A stretch of DNA of 6,973 nucleotides from an uncultured Asticcacaulis sp. (GCA_946482045.1 CAMLPZ010000227.1:1-6973); one strand, 5' to 3'; numbered from the stretch's first letter, positions 1 to 5,737 are shown. Notes: generated from the letters alone by a model not told the origin. Translations and numbers: made by a program.

Positions 1-3
1 CTC

Positions 4-35
4 TAGCTACGCCGGATCATGCTCCGGCACAGCTA
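4..35. repeat. Imperfect inverted repeat at the window edge
   Basis: TAGCT (4-8) pairs with AGCTA (31-35) and GCCGGA (11-16) pairs perfectly with TCCGGC (23-28), leaving a symmetric AC/AC internal loop and a 6-base apical loop. Neither strand shows a T-run beside it inside the window, so it is not an obvious terminator as seen. It lies downstream of the protease terminator and may belong to the next gene to the left, which is outside the window. No tRNA or tmRNA signature (T-loop, CCA end, tag-coding region) was found around it. Confidence 0.5.
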
Positions 36-84
36 ATCGTACCCCTGGCGGTTTAAGTCGGGGCTAAGAGACAGCGTTAACGGC

Positions 85-119
85 GAACAAGAAAGCGCCG
101 CTGCCTGTGTCAGCGGCGC
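85..119 (-). terminator. Intrinsic terminator of the HtrA protease gene
   Basis: Read on the minus strand there is a perfect 9-bp GC-rich stem, GCGCCGCTG (95-103 on plus) against CAGCGGCGC (111-119), with a 7-base loop, followed by a T-rich tail TTTCTTGTTC. It begins 28 bases past the protease stop codon, the expected place for a Rho-independent terminator, so the protease transcript most likely ends here. Confidence 0.8.
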
Positions 120-146
120 AGGAACTGAAATACCTTTGCAGCGCCC

Positions 147-1601
147 TTATCTGAACTGCGCTGTAATCTGTTGCCCGTTACGGATGATGGTAATACGCCA
201 GCCGCGCGCCCCGGCCTTCAGCACGCTATCCAGTTGACTGGTTGTTTCGATATTCACGCCATTGACGGCCCGGATGATATCGCCCGGACGCAGGCCGACG
301 CTGGCGGCATAGGTCCGTGTGCCTTCTAGCGAGAACACCAGCACGCCCTTGGGTGCGTCGAACGGATCGACGCCCAGTTCGTCGGCGACCGCCGGCGACA
401 GGTTGACGACCTTGGCGCCGGAGAACGGGTTCTCCCCCTTCAAGAGGCGCTCGTCGCGCGGCGGATTGGCCGGCGGGGCCGCCGCCTTGATCCTCAGGTC
501 AGCGGGGCGGTTGTTGCGCAGGACGGTGAGCGGCACGGTCTGGCCAAGCGGCACCAGGCTGATGCGATAGCGCAGGCCCGACTCGTCATTGACCGGCTGG
601 CCGTCGACATTGAGGATAATATCACCGGCTTTAAGGCCGGCCGCGTCGGCGGCGCTGCCGCGATAGACGTTGGACACCAGCACACCTTCGGGGCGGGTCA
701 GGCCGAGGCTGCGAGCGATATCGCCGGTCACCGCATTGCCCTTGGCGCCCAGCCAGGCGCGCTGGACCTGGGTCTGGCCGCCGACGGCCGAGGCAACGAC
801 GCGCGACACCTGGGCCGACGGAATAGCGAAGCCGACCCCGGCCGAACCGCCTGAGCGCGAGAGGATGAACGAGTTGATGCCGATTAGCCGGCCGTTCATG
901 TCGACCAGGGCGCCGCCTGAATTGCCGGGATTGATCGCCGCGTCGGTCTGGATATAGGCGCCCTCGCCCGACCCGACCTGAGTACGGTCAAGCGCCGAGA
1001 TGATGCCGCTGGTCACCGTCTGACCGACACCGAACGGGTTGCCGATGGCCAGGACCAGGTCGCCGACCTGCTGGTCGCGATCGTCGTCCATTTCCAGCGT
1101 CGCGAAGGTCTCATTCGCCCCGGCCTCGAGCTTGAGGACAGCCAGGTCGGTGCGCGGATCGGCCAGCAGCAGCTTGGCGGGATATTCGCGGCGGTCGCTT
1201 AAGACCACCATCAGGGACGTTGCCCCTTCGACCACATGGTTATTGGTGACGATGATGCCGTCCTTGCGAACGATGACGCCCGAGCCCAGCGACTTTTCGG
1301 TGCGGGCGCGCGGCACGGCGCCGAACATCTCCCAGAACGGATCGACACGCTGGCGCGAAACGCTTTCGGCATAGACGTTGACGACAGCGGGTGCGACGGT
1401 CCGCACGACCGGACCGAAGGAGGCCTTGACCTCCTGCTGCGAACTGGGCACGCGGCGCGGCTGGGTCGGCGTTGTTTCCTGGTTGAAGCCCGAGCCCGAA
1501 TATTTCTGCGTATCCTGCGTTTGCCCCGGCCCGCACGCCGCCAACATGGCGATCATCGAAAAACCGGTCAGAAGAGATTTCGTAAGGGCGCGAGGCGTCA
1601 T
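147..1601 (-). CDS. Do/HtrA-family periplasmic serine protease (DegP/DegQ-like), predicted lipoprotein
   Basis: Envelope quality-control protease/chaperone that degrades misfolded exported proteins. The product is 484 aa from the ATG at 1601; a TTG ten codons upstream stays in frame but is less likely because the ATG directly precedes a good signal peptide. Residues 1-23 form a signal peptide ending in the lipobox LAAC, with Cys23 as the predicted acylation site followed by Gly-Pro. The trypsin-like domain carries the full catalytic triad: His122 (TNNHVVEG), Asp152 (DPRTDLAVL) and Ser228 (NPGNSGGAL). Two PDZ domains follow, roughly residues 283-375 and 390-480, the second beginning with the family's typical NPFSGAKVVNLSP stretch. 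The loop before the catalytic His is short, closer to DegQ/DegS than to DegP. The gene stands alone between the VOC gene and its own terminator. The choice between degP, degQ and mucD-type naming cannot be made from sequence alone, so no symbol is given. Confidence 0.95.
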   Translation of the reverse strand: MTPRALTKSLLTGFSMIAMLAACGPGQTQDTQKYSGSGFNQETTPTQPRRVPSSQQEVKASFGPVVRTVAPAVVNVYAESVSRQRVDPFWEMFGAVPRARTEKSLGSGVIVRKDGIIVTNNHVVEGATSLMVVLSDRREYPAKLLLADPRTDLAVLKLEAGANETFATLEMDDDRDQQVGDLVLAIGNPFGVGQTVTSGIISALDRTQVGSGEGAYIQTDAAINPGNSGGALVDMNGRLIGINSFILSRSGGSAGVGFAIPSAQVSRVVASAVGGQTQVQRAWLGAKGNAVTGDIARSLGLTRPEGVLVSNVYRGSAADAAGLKAGDIILNVDGQPVNDESGLRYRISLVPLGQTVPLTVLRNNRPADLRIKAAAPPANPPRDERLLKGENPFSGAKVVNLSPAVADELGVDPFDAPKGVLVFSLEGTRTYAASVGLRPGDIIRAVNGVNIETTSQLDSVLKAGARGWRITIIRNGQQITAQFR

Positions 1602-1642
1602 CAGTCCGTTCCAGGCAAAAGCAAAAGGCAAGTCCGACGCAA

Positions 1643-1670
1643 GATTTAGAGACTATTGCGGCGGTATCAA
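1643..1670 (-). promoter_or_regulatory. Weak candidate promoter for the protease gene
   Basis: On the minus strand, TTGATA (1665-1670) is followed after 16 bases by TAAATC (1643-1648). The first box is 5/6 to the sigma-70 -35 consensus; the second is only 3/6 to the -10. CTTGATA also resembles a heat-shock -35 element, which would suit an HtrA gene, but no convincing heat-shock -10 follows. It would give a leader of about 35 bases. This is a consensus match by eye only. Confidence 0.25.
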
Positions 1671-1686
1671 GGCTGGAGAACGGCTT

Positions 1687-1714
1687 AAACCCGCTCTTTT
1701 GCTCAAGCGGGCTT
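1687..1714 (-). terminator. Possible terminator of the VOC gene, overlapping its stop codon
   Basis: CCCGCT (1690-1695) pairs with AGCGGG (1706-1711), and flanking AA/TT bases extend the pairing after one mismatch. On the minus strand the hairpin is followed by TTTAAG, a short T-tail. The VOC stop codon TGA (1703-1705) lies inside the loop, so one stem arm is coding sequence. The stem is short and the tail weak, so termination may be partial. Confidence 0.45.
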
Positions 1715-2077
1715 CGCGTCGAACTGCGCGAAGAAGAGCAGGATGCCGGCCGGGTCCAGCACGTGGGTCGCCAGCGCGCCATAGGCTTCGCGGCGCGGTG
1801 GATGGACGGTCACCTCATCGAAGCCGCCCTCTGCCTTGACGCGCTTCGCCGTCTCGTACCAGGCTTGGGCATCATCGACGACCAGATGCAGCATAGTGTT
1901 GTGTGCCCACTGCTCGACAAAGGCGTTCTGCAGGAAGAACCGCGACGCCCCCTGTTCCATCAGCGCCAGGTCGGCGTCCTGATAGATCGCCACCCAGCCC
2001 AACCGCGTGTAGAAGTCGATCGAGCGACGAAAATTCCTGGTGGCGAGGAACGGACGCTGGTCAAGGATGGCAGGCAT
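1703..2077 (-). CDS. VOC-family protein (glyoxalase / bleomycin-resistance-like)
   Basis: A 124-residue single-chain member of the vicinal oxygen chelate superfamily, whose members bind or modify small molecules: antibiotic sequestration of the bleomycin type, fosfomycin modification, glyoxalase and dioxygenase reactions. Two babbb units are visible. The first is around residues 5-50, with the FYTRLGW helix and strand and the FFLQN segment. The second is around 60-118, with NTMLHLVVDDAQAWYE and the closing LDPAGILLFFAQ strand typical of Ble-like members. Only scattered potential ligands such as His64 are present and no glyoxalase I metal set is evident, which favours a ligand-binding role over a metalloenzyme. 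The ATG at 2077 has only a weak Shine-Dalgarno (AAAGAC). The gene is divergent from the TetR gene across about 105 bp and may share its regulation. The substrate is unknown. Confidence 0.88.
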   Translation of the reverse strand: MPAILDQRPFLATRNFRRSIDFYTRLGWVAIYQDADLALMEQGASRFFLQNAFVEQWAHNTMLHLVVDDAQAWYETAKRVKAEGGFDEVTVHPPRREAYGALATHVLDPAGILLFFAQFDAKPA

Positions 2078-2151
2078 TGAAGTTGTCTTTCGGGGTCAGA
2101 TTTCGGGCACCTTAGCAAAAGAGATGCGCGCCGCCGATAGATAGGCCATGG

Positions 2152-2171
2152 TGTTTGTCCATTAACAGACA
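2152..2171. promoter_or_regulatory. Candidate TetR-type operator in the VOC/TetR divergent spacer
   Basis: TGTTTGTCCATTAACAGACA is an imperfect 20-bp palindrome of the form TGTnTGTnnATnnACAnACA, in which 7 of 10 base pairs match. It ends 11 bases before the TetR start codon and lies between two divergent genes, the classic location of an autoregulatory TetR-family operator. Size and symmetry fit this family; binding is inferred, not shown. Confidence 0.5.
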
Positions 2172-2182
2172 TTGAGCACAAA

Positions 2183-2737
2183 ATGTCCGCCACCAATACG
2201 CTCGACCGCCGCCAGGCCCGGACACGCCAGGCCATTCGCACAGCATTTGCCGAACTGCTGTTCGAAAAGAACTATCCGGCCGTGACCATGGCTGGCGTCG
2301 CCGCCCGCGCCAATATCGGCCGCTCGACGCTTTACGAACATTTCCGCACCAGGACGGACCTGCTCAGCGACAGTATGGAGCGCCCCATGTGGGCACTGGC
2401 TTCGGTTATCGGGTCCCGCGACGTCCCGGCGCACCTCGGCTGGTGGCTCCAGCATCTGCGCGAAAAGCAGGCTCTGGCGCGGGTGCTGTTCTATGCGCCG
2501 GCGCGCGATGTCCTTCTGGCGGTCCTGACCCAACAGGTCGAGAGCCGGCTGGTCCAGTTGGCCGAAGATGCCCGCGTCCCGGTCGTCCCCATGAACCTGC
2601 TGGCGACGCAAATCGCTGCCGCCGAGTTCGCACTGGTGGTCCCCTGGATACTGGGGCGCGTGCCCTTGTCTCACACCGCCATGGCGGACGCCCTGCACCG
2701 ATCGGGTAATGGCCTGGCGCAGGCCATGCTGACCTGA
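2183..2737 (+). CDS. TetR/AcrR-family transcriptional regulator
   Basis: A 184-residue one-component repressor of the TetR family and the only plus-strand gene here. The N-terminal DNA-binding domain is clear: helix 1 around residues 10-29 (RQARTRQAIRTAFAELLFEK), then the helix-turn-helix at about 35-54 with the hallmark pattern TMAGVAARANIGRSTLYEHF. The remaining 120 or so residues are the variable all-helical ligand-binding and dimerisation domain, with WW at 87-88 and a C-terminal helix near LVVPWILGRV; its ligand cannot be read from sequence. The ATG at 2183 has a weak ribosome-binding site. The length is slightly short for the family (about 190-220) but the ends look intact. A palindrome directly upstream suggests autorepression and possibly control of the divergent VOC gene. 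It converges on the TetA-like exporter gene with 5 bp between stop codons. Confidence 0.93.
   Translation: MSATNTLDRRQARTRQAIRTAFAELLFEKNYPAVTMAGVAARANIGRSTLYEHFRTRTDLLSDSMERPMWALASVIGSRDVPAHLGWWLQHLREKQALARVLFYAPARDVLLAVLTQQVESRLVQLAEDARVPVVPMNLLATQIAAAEFALVVPWILGRVPLSHTAMADALHRSGNGLAQAMLT
2709..2727. repeat. Perfect 7-bp inverted repeat at the 3' end of the TetR gene
   Basis: ATGGCCT (2709-2715) and AGGCCAT (2721-2727) flank a 5-base loop inside the last codons of the TetR gene, 16 bases beyond the stop of the convergent exporter gene. No T-run follows on either strand, so it is at best a weak bidirectional termination signal for the two converging transcripts. Confidence 0.3.
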
Positions 2738-2742
2738 CCGCC

Positions 2743-3987
2743 CTATTCTGGTGCCATCTCGACCGCTTTCTTCGGTGCCGGACGCACCCCCAGAGCCAGG
2801 AGCAGTCCCAGCAGCACAAAGCCGGCGGCCAGCAGGAAGGACGCGCCGCTGAACATACTGGGCACGGCAGGATGCGTCACATAGGACAGCAGGCTGCCGA
2901 AGGCCAGGGGTGCAAAGATGGTCGCCATGGCCGACAGGCTCATATTGGCGCCTTGCAAGGTCCCCTGCTCCTGCGGCGCCACCCAGCCGCTCAGCAGCGC
3001 CTGGATATTAGGCGTGGTCAATCCCCACATGGCGCCGACCGGCATGAAGGCGACAAAGACCGGCCAGTCCGGGGCCAGCGCATAGCCTGTGAACGAGACG
3101 ATGCCGCAGCAAATGCCCAGATACATGGTGCGTACCTCTCCAATCGCCTTGACGATCACGCCCGTCAGGCCGGCCTGGACGATGGCCGACAGCACACCGA
3201 CGCCCGCCAGGCAGTAGCCGACCTCGGCCGGTCCCCAGCCGAAGCGGTAGCCGGCGAAGAGCACGAAGGTGGTCGGAAAGACGCTGTGGGCGAACATCAT
3301 CAAGAGGTTCATCGTCGCCAGTCGCAAGGTCTGTCCCGAGCGTGCCAGGAAGCGGATGGCGCCGATAGGGTTGGCGGCGTGCGGCTCAAAGCGCTTGCGC
3401 TTGTCCTTCGGCAGCGATTCCGGCAGGACGAAGAACCCATAGAGGAAGTTCAGAAGGCTTAGGCCCGCAGCCACGAAGAAGGGCAGATGCGGATTGATGC
3501 TGCCCAGCGGCCCGCCGAGCGCTGGTCCGACGACGAAGCCGATACCGAACGCCGCCCCCATCATACCGAAGACCTTGGCGCGCCCTTCTGGCGCGGTCAC
3601 GTCGCTCATATAGGCATAGGCCGTTGAAATGCTGGCCGCCGTAATGCCGCTGACGATGCGCCCGGCCAGCAGCCACCACAGGTTGGGGGCCAGGGCCATC
3701 AGCAGATAGTCCACGCCGGTGCCGAAATTCGACGCCAGGATGACCGGCCGGCGGCCGATGCTGTCCGACAACGCGCCCTGTACTGGAGAGAAGATGAACT
3801 GCGCCAATCCCCACGCGGCGCCGAATATCCCCGTCCATACGGCGGCGTCGGACACCGAGCCGCCGAGAAAGCCCTTGATCAGCTGCGGCAGGACCGGAAT
3901 GATAATGCCGATCGACAACATGTCGAGAAAGACCGTCACCAGGACGAAGGCGGCGGCGGCTTTACGAGGCGGCGGTGGGCTGGACAT
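2743..3987 (-). CDS. TetA-like (TCR/Tet family) major facilitator drug exporter
   Basis: A 414-residue inner-membrane proton-coupled antiporter of the 12-helix DHA1 type. Several features match the tetracycline-exporter branch. TM1 contains FLDMLSIGIIIPVLP with an acidic residue (Asp22). Motif A in the loop between TM2 and TM3 reads GALSDSIGRRP (71-81). TM4 contains AGRIVSGITAA with the conserved Arg110. Motif C in TM5 reads GIGFVVGPALGGP (148-160), followed by FFVAAGLSLLNFLYGFFVLPES. A basic central loop near 194-200 separates the halves, and GTLQGANMSLSAM near 342-354 matches the family's GxLQG segment. The ATG at 3987 is preceded by AGGGGA at good spacing. The stop of the phosphodiesterase gene is only 55 bases upstream on the same strand, so read-through from it is possible. 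The natural substrate is unknown; family resemblance alone does not show tetracycline resistance. Confidence 0.93.
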   Translation of the reverse strand: MSSPPPPRKAAAAFVLVTVFLDMLSIGIIIPVLPQLIKGFLGGSVSDAAVWTGIFGAAWGLAQFIFSPVQGALSDSIGRRPVILASNFGTGVDYLLMALAPNLWWLLAGRIVSGITAASISTAYAYMSDVTAPEGRAKVFGMMGAAFGIGFVVGPALGGPLGSINPHLPFFVAAGLSLLNFLYGFFVLPESLPKDKRKRFEPHAANPIGAIRFLARSGQTLRLATMNLLMMFAHSVFPTTFVLFAGYRFGWGPAEVGYCLAGVGVLSAIVQAGLTGVIVKAIGEVRTMYLGICCGIVSFTGYALAPDWPVFVAFMPVGAMWGLTTPNIQALLSGWVAPQEQGTLQGANMSLSAMATIFAPLAFGSLLSYVTHPAVPSMFSGASFLLAAGFVLLGLLLALGVRPAPKKAVEMAPE

Positions 3988-3997
3988 GCGTTTCCCC

Positions 3998-4006
3998 TGT
4001 TTGTCC
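3998..4006. promoter_or_regulatory. Half-site identical to the left arm of the candidate TetR operator
   Basis: TGTTTGTCC here repeats exactly the first nine bases of the palindrome at 2152-2171. It lies just upstream of the exporter's Shine-Dalgarno, but no matching right arm follows. It could be a degenerate operator linking exporter and repressor, or coincidence. Confidence 0.2.
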
Positions 4007-4018
4007 CTCCATAACCCA

Positions 4019-4035
4019 AGCCGTCCCTATCGGCT
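4019..4035. repeat. Small hairpin between the phosphodiesterase and exporter genes
   Basis: AGCCG (4019-4023) pairs with CGGCT (4031-4035) around a 7-base loop, in the 55-bp gap between the two minus-strand genes. The minus-strand sequence that follows (TGGGTTATGG) lacks a T-run, so this is not a good intrinsic terminator and does not clearly separate the two transcripts. Confidence 0.3.
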
Positions 4036-4042
4036 ACCCGCG

Positions 4043-5272
4043 TTATTTCAGTGCCGGCTTCAGGCTGGTCAGGGAGCCGTCGCCGCGTTCGGGCTTCAGG
4101 CGCAGGAGGCGTGTCTCCAGCGAATAGACGTCGACATTGTCAAAAACCGGCAGTGTGACGCCCCGGCGAATATCCGGACCGCTGGCGATGAAGATGGCGC
4201 GCATCTCAATCACCGCCGGATCGTAGCCGTGGCTGCCGCCTTCGGGCTTGGGCATCCAGCCATCGTTCGAAGGCGCGACCAGATAGCCGCCAACATCGGC
4301 CAAGCAGATGATCTTGGGTACGCGGCGATGCTTGCCGTAATGGAAACGCGCCGGGATCTTGTCCTTCGACCAGCACTGCATATTCGGGCGCGGCGTCAGC
4401 AGGATTTTCGCCACCTCGGCCTCATGGCCGGGCTTCGGGTTGAAGCCCGCGACCTGCCCGCCCAGGATATCGGCGCTATCGGCCGGCACCATATCCGCCA
4501 GGCGGACGAACTTTTCCGGCTTGTGCTTGGCCATTCCATGGTCCGATACGATAACGATGTTGACCTTTCCGTCCAGGCCGCGCGCCTTCAGGCCGCCCAA
4601 CAGGTCACCAATCGCCGCATCGACCTTGGCGATTGCCGCGTCCACTTCGGGACTTTCCGGGCCATGGTCGTGGCCGGCGTGGTCGACGTCGGAGAAGTAC
4701 ATGGTGATAAGGCCCGGCCGCTCAGCCTCGGGCAGGTCAATCCAACGCATGACCTGCGCAATACGCTCGGCATGCGGCATGTCCTCTTGGTAGGGCAACC
4801 AGTAGGTGGGGCGTACGCCCTTGTGCGCCGCTTCCGAGCCCGGCCAGAAGAGGGCGGCGGCCTTGACACCCTGCTCTTCAGCGCTGGTCCACACCGGCTT
4901 CGCGCCATCCCACCAGAATTCGTCTTGGACGGCGTCAGAATTTGACATCTTGAAGGTCACGCCCGGCTTGCGGTCGTCGCGCATCGTGTTGGCGACGATG
5001 CCGTTGCGGTCCGGCCTCTGTCCCGTCACCAGAGTGTAGTGGTTGGGAAAGGTCAGGCTGGGGAATGATGGCCGCATGCCGCCGGTCGCCCCACCATCGG
5101 CCAGCATCTTCAGGTTCGGCGTCTCGCCGCGCTGCAGGTAGTCGGCGCGGAAGCCATCGATCGACACCAGGATTAGGAGGGGTGGCTTGGCAGCCTCTTG
5201 GACAGGCATGGACGCGCAACCCGACAGTCCAAGCGCCACGATGAGAACGGCGAAGAGACGTTTGATCGGCAT
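4043..5272 (-). CDS. Nucleotide pyrophosphatase/phosphodiesterase (NPP) family lipoprotein, alkaline phosphatase superfamily
   Basis: Predicted secreted, membrane-anchored two-zinc phosphodiesterase (type I phosphodiesterase/nucleotide pyrophosphatase domain) that would hydrolyse nucleotide or related phosphodiesters outside the cytoplasm. It is 409 aa from the ATG at 5272. An in-frame ATG 20 codons upstream would bury the signal peptide, while 5272 is followed at once by a Lys-Arg n-region, a hydrophobic core and the lipobox LSGC with Cys19 as acylation site. The superfamily's metal and nucleophile set is complete: Asp39 (SIDGFR), nucleophile Thr74 (FPSLTFPNHY), Asp197 and His201 (DHAGH), Asp244-His245 (SDHGM) and His348 (GSHGYDP). 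The C-terminal NVDVYSLETRLLRLKPERGDGSL matches the family's closing segment. GGGG at 5280-5283 serves as a moderate ribosome-binding site. Substrate preference (nucleotides, phospholipid head groups or others) cannot be told from sequence. It may be co-transcribed with the exporter downstream. Confidence 0.93.
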   Translation of the reverse strand: MPIKRLFAVLIVALGLSGCASMPVQEAAKPPLLILVSIDGFRADYLQRGETPNLKMLADGGATGGMRPSFPSLTFPNHYTLVTGQRPDRNGIVANTMRDDRKPGVTFKMSNSDAVQDEFWWDGAKPVWTSAEEQGVKAAALFWPGSEAAHKGVRPTYWLPYQEDMPHAERIAQVMRWIDLPEAERPGLITMYFSDVDHAGHDHGPESPEVDAAIAKVDAAIGDLLGGLKARGLDGKVNIVIVSDHGMAKHKPEKFVRLADMVPADSADILGGQVAGFNPKPGHEAEVAKILLTPRPNMQCWSKDKIPARFHYGKHRRVPKIICLADVGGYLVAPSNDGWMPKPEGGSHGYDPAVIEMRAIFIASGPDIRRGVTLPVFDNVDVYSLETRLLRLKPERGDGSLTSLKPALK

Positions 5273-5291
5273 GACACACCCCAAAAATACC

Positions 5292-5314
5292 ACGGCATGG
5301 ACTGTCCACGCCGT
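5292..5314 (-). promoter_or_regulatory. 23-bp near-perfect palindrome in the phosphodiesterase leader
   Basis: ACGGCATGGAC (5292-5302) and GTCCACGCCGT (5304-5314) form an inverted repeat around a single central T; 10 of 11 pairs match. In minus-strand RNA the one mismatch becomes a G-U wobble, giving a continuous stem, and the sequence after it is GGTATTTTTGG, a short T-run. It ends 19 bases before the start codon. It could be a repressor operator overlapping the promoter or a leader hairpin/attenuator. Confidence 0.6.
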
Positions 5315-5322
5315 ATCGGTTG

Positions 5323-5328
5323 CGTCAA
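5323..5328 (-). promoter_or_regulatory. Possible -35 element for the phosphodiesterase gene
   Basis: TTGACG on the minus strand, within CTTGACG, is 5/6 to the sigma-70 -35 box and close to the alphaproteobacterial TTGAC core. The expected -10 position (about 5300-5305) falls inside the palindrome and reads ACAGTC, a poor match. A promoter here would therefore be weak or activator-dependent. Confidence 0.25.
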
Positions 5329-5361
5329 GCACGCCTAGGTGAATTTATTACGACAGAAACC

Positions 5362-5395
5362 AAAAAAGAAGCCGCCGGGCTGAACCGGCGGCTTC
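5362..5395 (-). terminator. Strong intrinsic terminator of the small acidic-protein gene
   Basis: A perfect 11-bp stem, GAAGCCGCCGG (5368-5378) with CCGGCGGCTTC (5385-5395), closes a 6-base loop and is followed on the minus strand by six consecutive T. It lies 34 bases past the stop of the 55-residue ORF. Together with the terminator after rplQ it makes that ORF a separate, monocistronic unit. Confidence 0.9.
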
Positions 5396-5429
5396 CGTGC
5401 TTATGAGAGGCTTAATCTAAGCGTCCGGG

Positions 5430-5597
5430 TCAGTCACTGGTCCGGATGCGGTCGAGAACCGGTTCGGAGAAGACGGACGCCTCCTCCAGCACCGCGGCTT
5501 CAAGCGTCATGTCGTCACTCAATGCGAAATCGCCCGATGCAAGCACCGTTTCGGCGGGGTCGGCCACACGGCTCATTACGTAGTCGTCAGTCAACAT
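5430..5597 (-). CDS. Small acidic protein of unknown function (55 aa)
   Basis: I do not recognise a family. The start at 5597 is chosen because AGGAGG lies exactly 6 bases upstream; the longer in-frame start at 5699 has no comparable ribosome-binding site and would add a basic segment that runs across this Shine-Dalgarno. The product has 13 Asp/Glu against 3 Arg, no Lys, His, Cys or Trp, and no signal peptide or membrane segment, so it should be a soluble cytoplasmic protein with net charge near -10. The middle (DDMTLEAAVLEEASVFSEPVLDRI) could form an amphipathic helix. Strong translation signal, own terminator and isolation between rplQ and the phosphodiesterase gene argue for a real, possibly abundant protein. 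The absence of Cys speaks against a lanthipeptide-type precursor. Function could be regulatory or protein-binding, but nothing in the sequence decides this. Confidence 0.7.
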   Translation of the reverse strand: MLTDDYVMSRVADPAETVLASGDFALSDDMTLEAAVLEEASVFSEPVLDRIRTSD

Positions 5598-5603
5598 ATT
5601 TGC

Positions 5604-5609
5604 CCTCCT
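5604..5609 (-). promoter_or_regulatory. Consensus Shine-Dalgarno that decides the start of the small ORF
   Basis: AGGAGG on the minus strand, 6 bases before the ATG at 5597, is the best ribosome-binding site in the window. It selects the 55-residue product over the 89-residue extension. Confidence 0.85.
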
Positions 5610-5737
5610 GTTTTTGAGATAGACGTGATGGATAAGTTGGGCGGGCGCTGCTGCTCGAAACAAGCCCCCGTAAACTGAGGCTAGCTTGCTTTTCCGCATA
5701 AGCGAAATAACAGCTCATGACATATCATCACAGGCTT

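Noticed and set aside
1..66. Possible tRNA or tmRNA end at the left edge
   Set aside because: No T-arm consensus, CCA end, anticodon arm or tag reading frame could be found on either strand; only a simple inverted repeat is visible.
2162..2698. 178-codon frame antisense to the TetR gene
   Set aside because: Composition is typical of a GC-rich shadow frame; the plus strand carries a clear TetR helix-turn-helix.
3719..4945. 408-codon open frame on the plus strand, antisense to the exporter and phosphodiesterase genes
   Set aside because: Its translation is low-complexity, Arg/Ala-rich and resembles no family, while both minus-strand genes under it have complete family motifs. Long antisense frames are common in GC-rich coding DNA.
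5341..5360. Possible Pho box upstream of the phosphodiesterase gene (CTGTCGTAATAAATTCAC on minus)
   Set aside because: Only the first half resembles CTGTCAT; the second 7-base repeat matches at 3 of 7 positions and the placement relative to the candidate -35 is wrong.
5662..5670. AAGCCCCCG repeating one arm of the rplQ terminator
   Set aside because: It could pair with the terminator's other arm only in read-through RNA, and a short C-rich match in GC-rich DNA is easily chance.
5598..5699. N-terminal extension of the small acidic ORF to 89 residues
   Set aside because: The upstream ATG has no ribosome-binding site, and the extension has an unrelated basic composition and runs over the consensus Shine-Dalgarno of the inner start.
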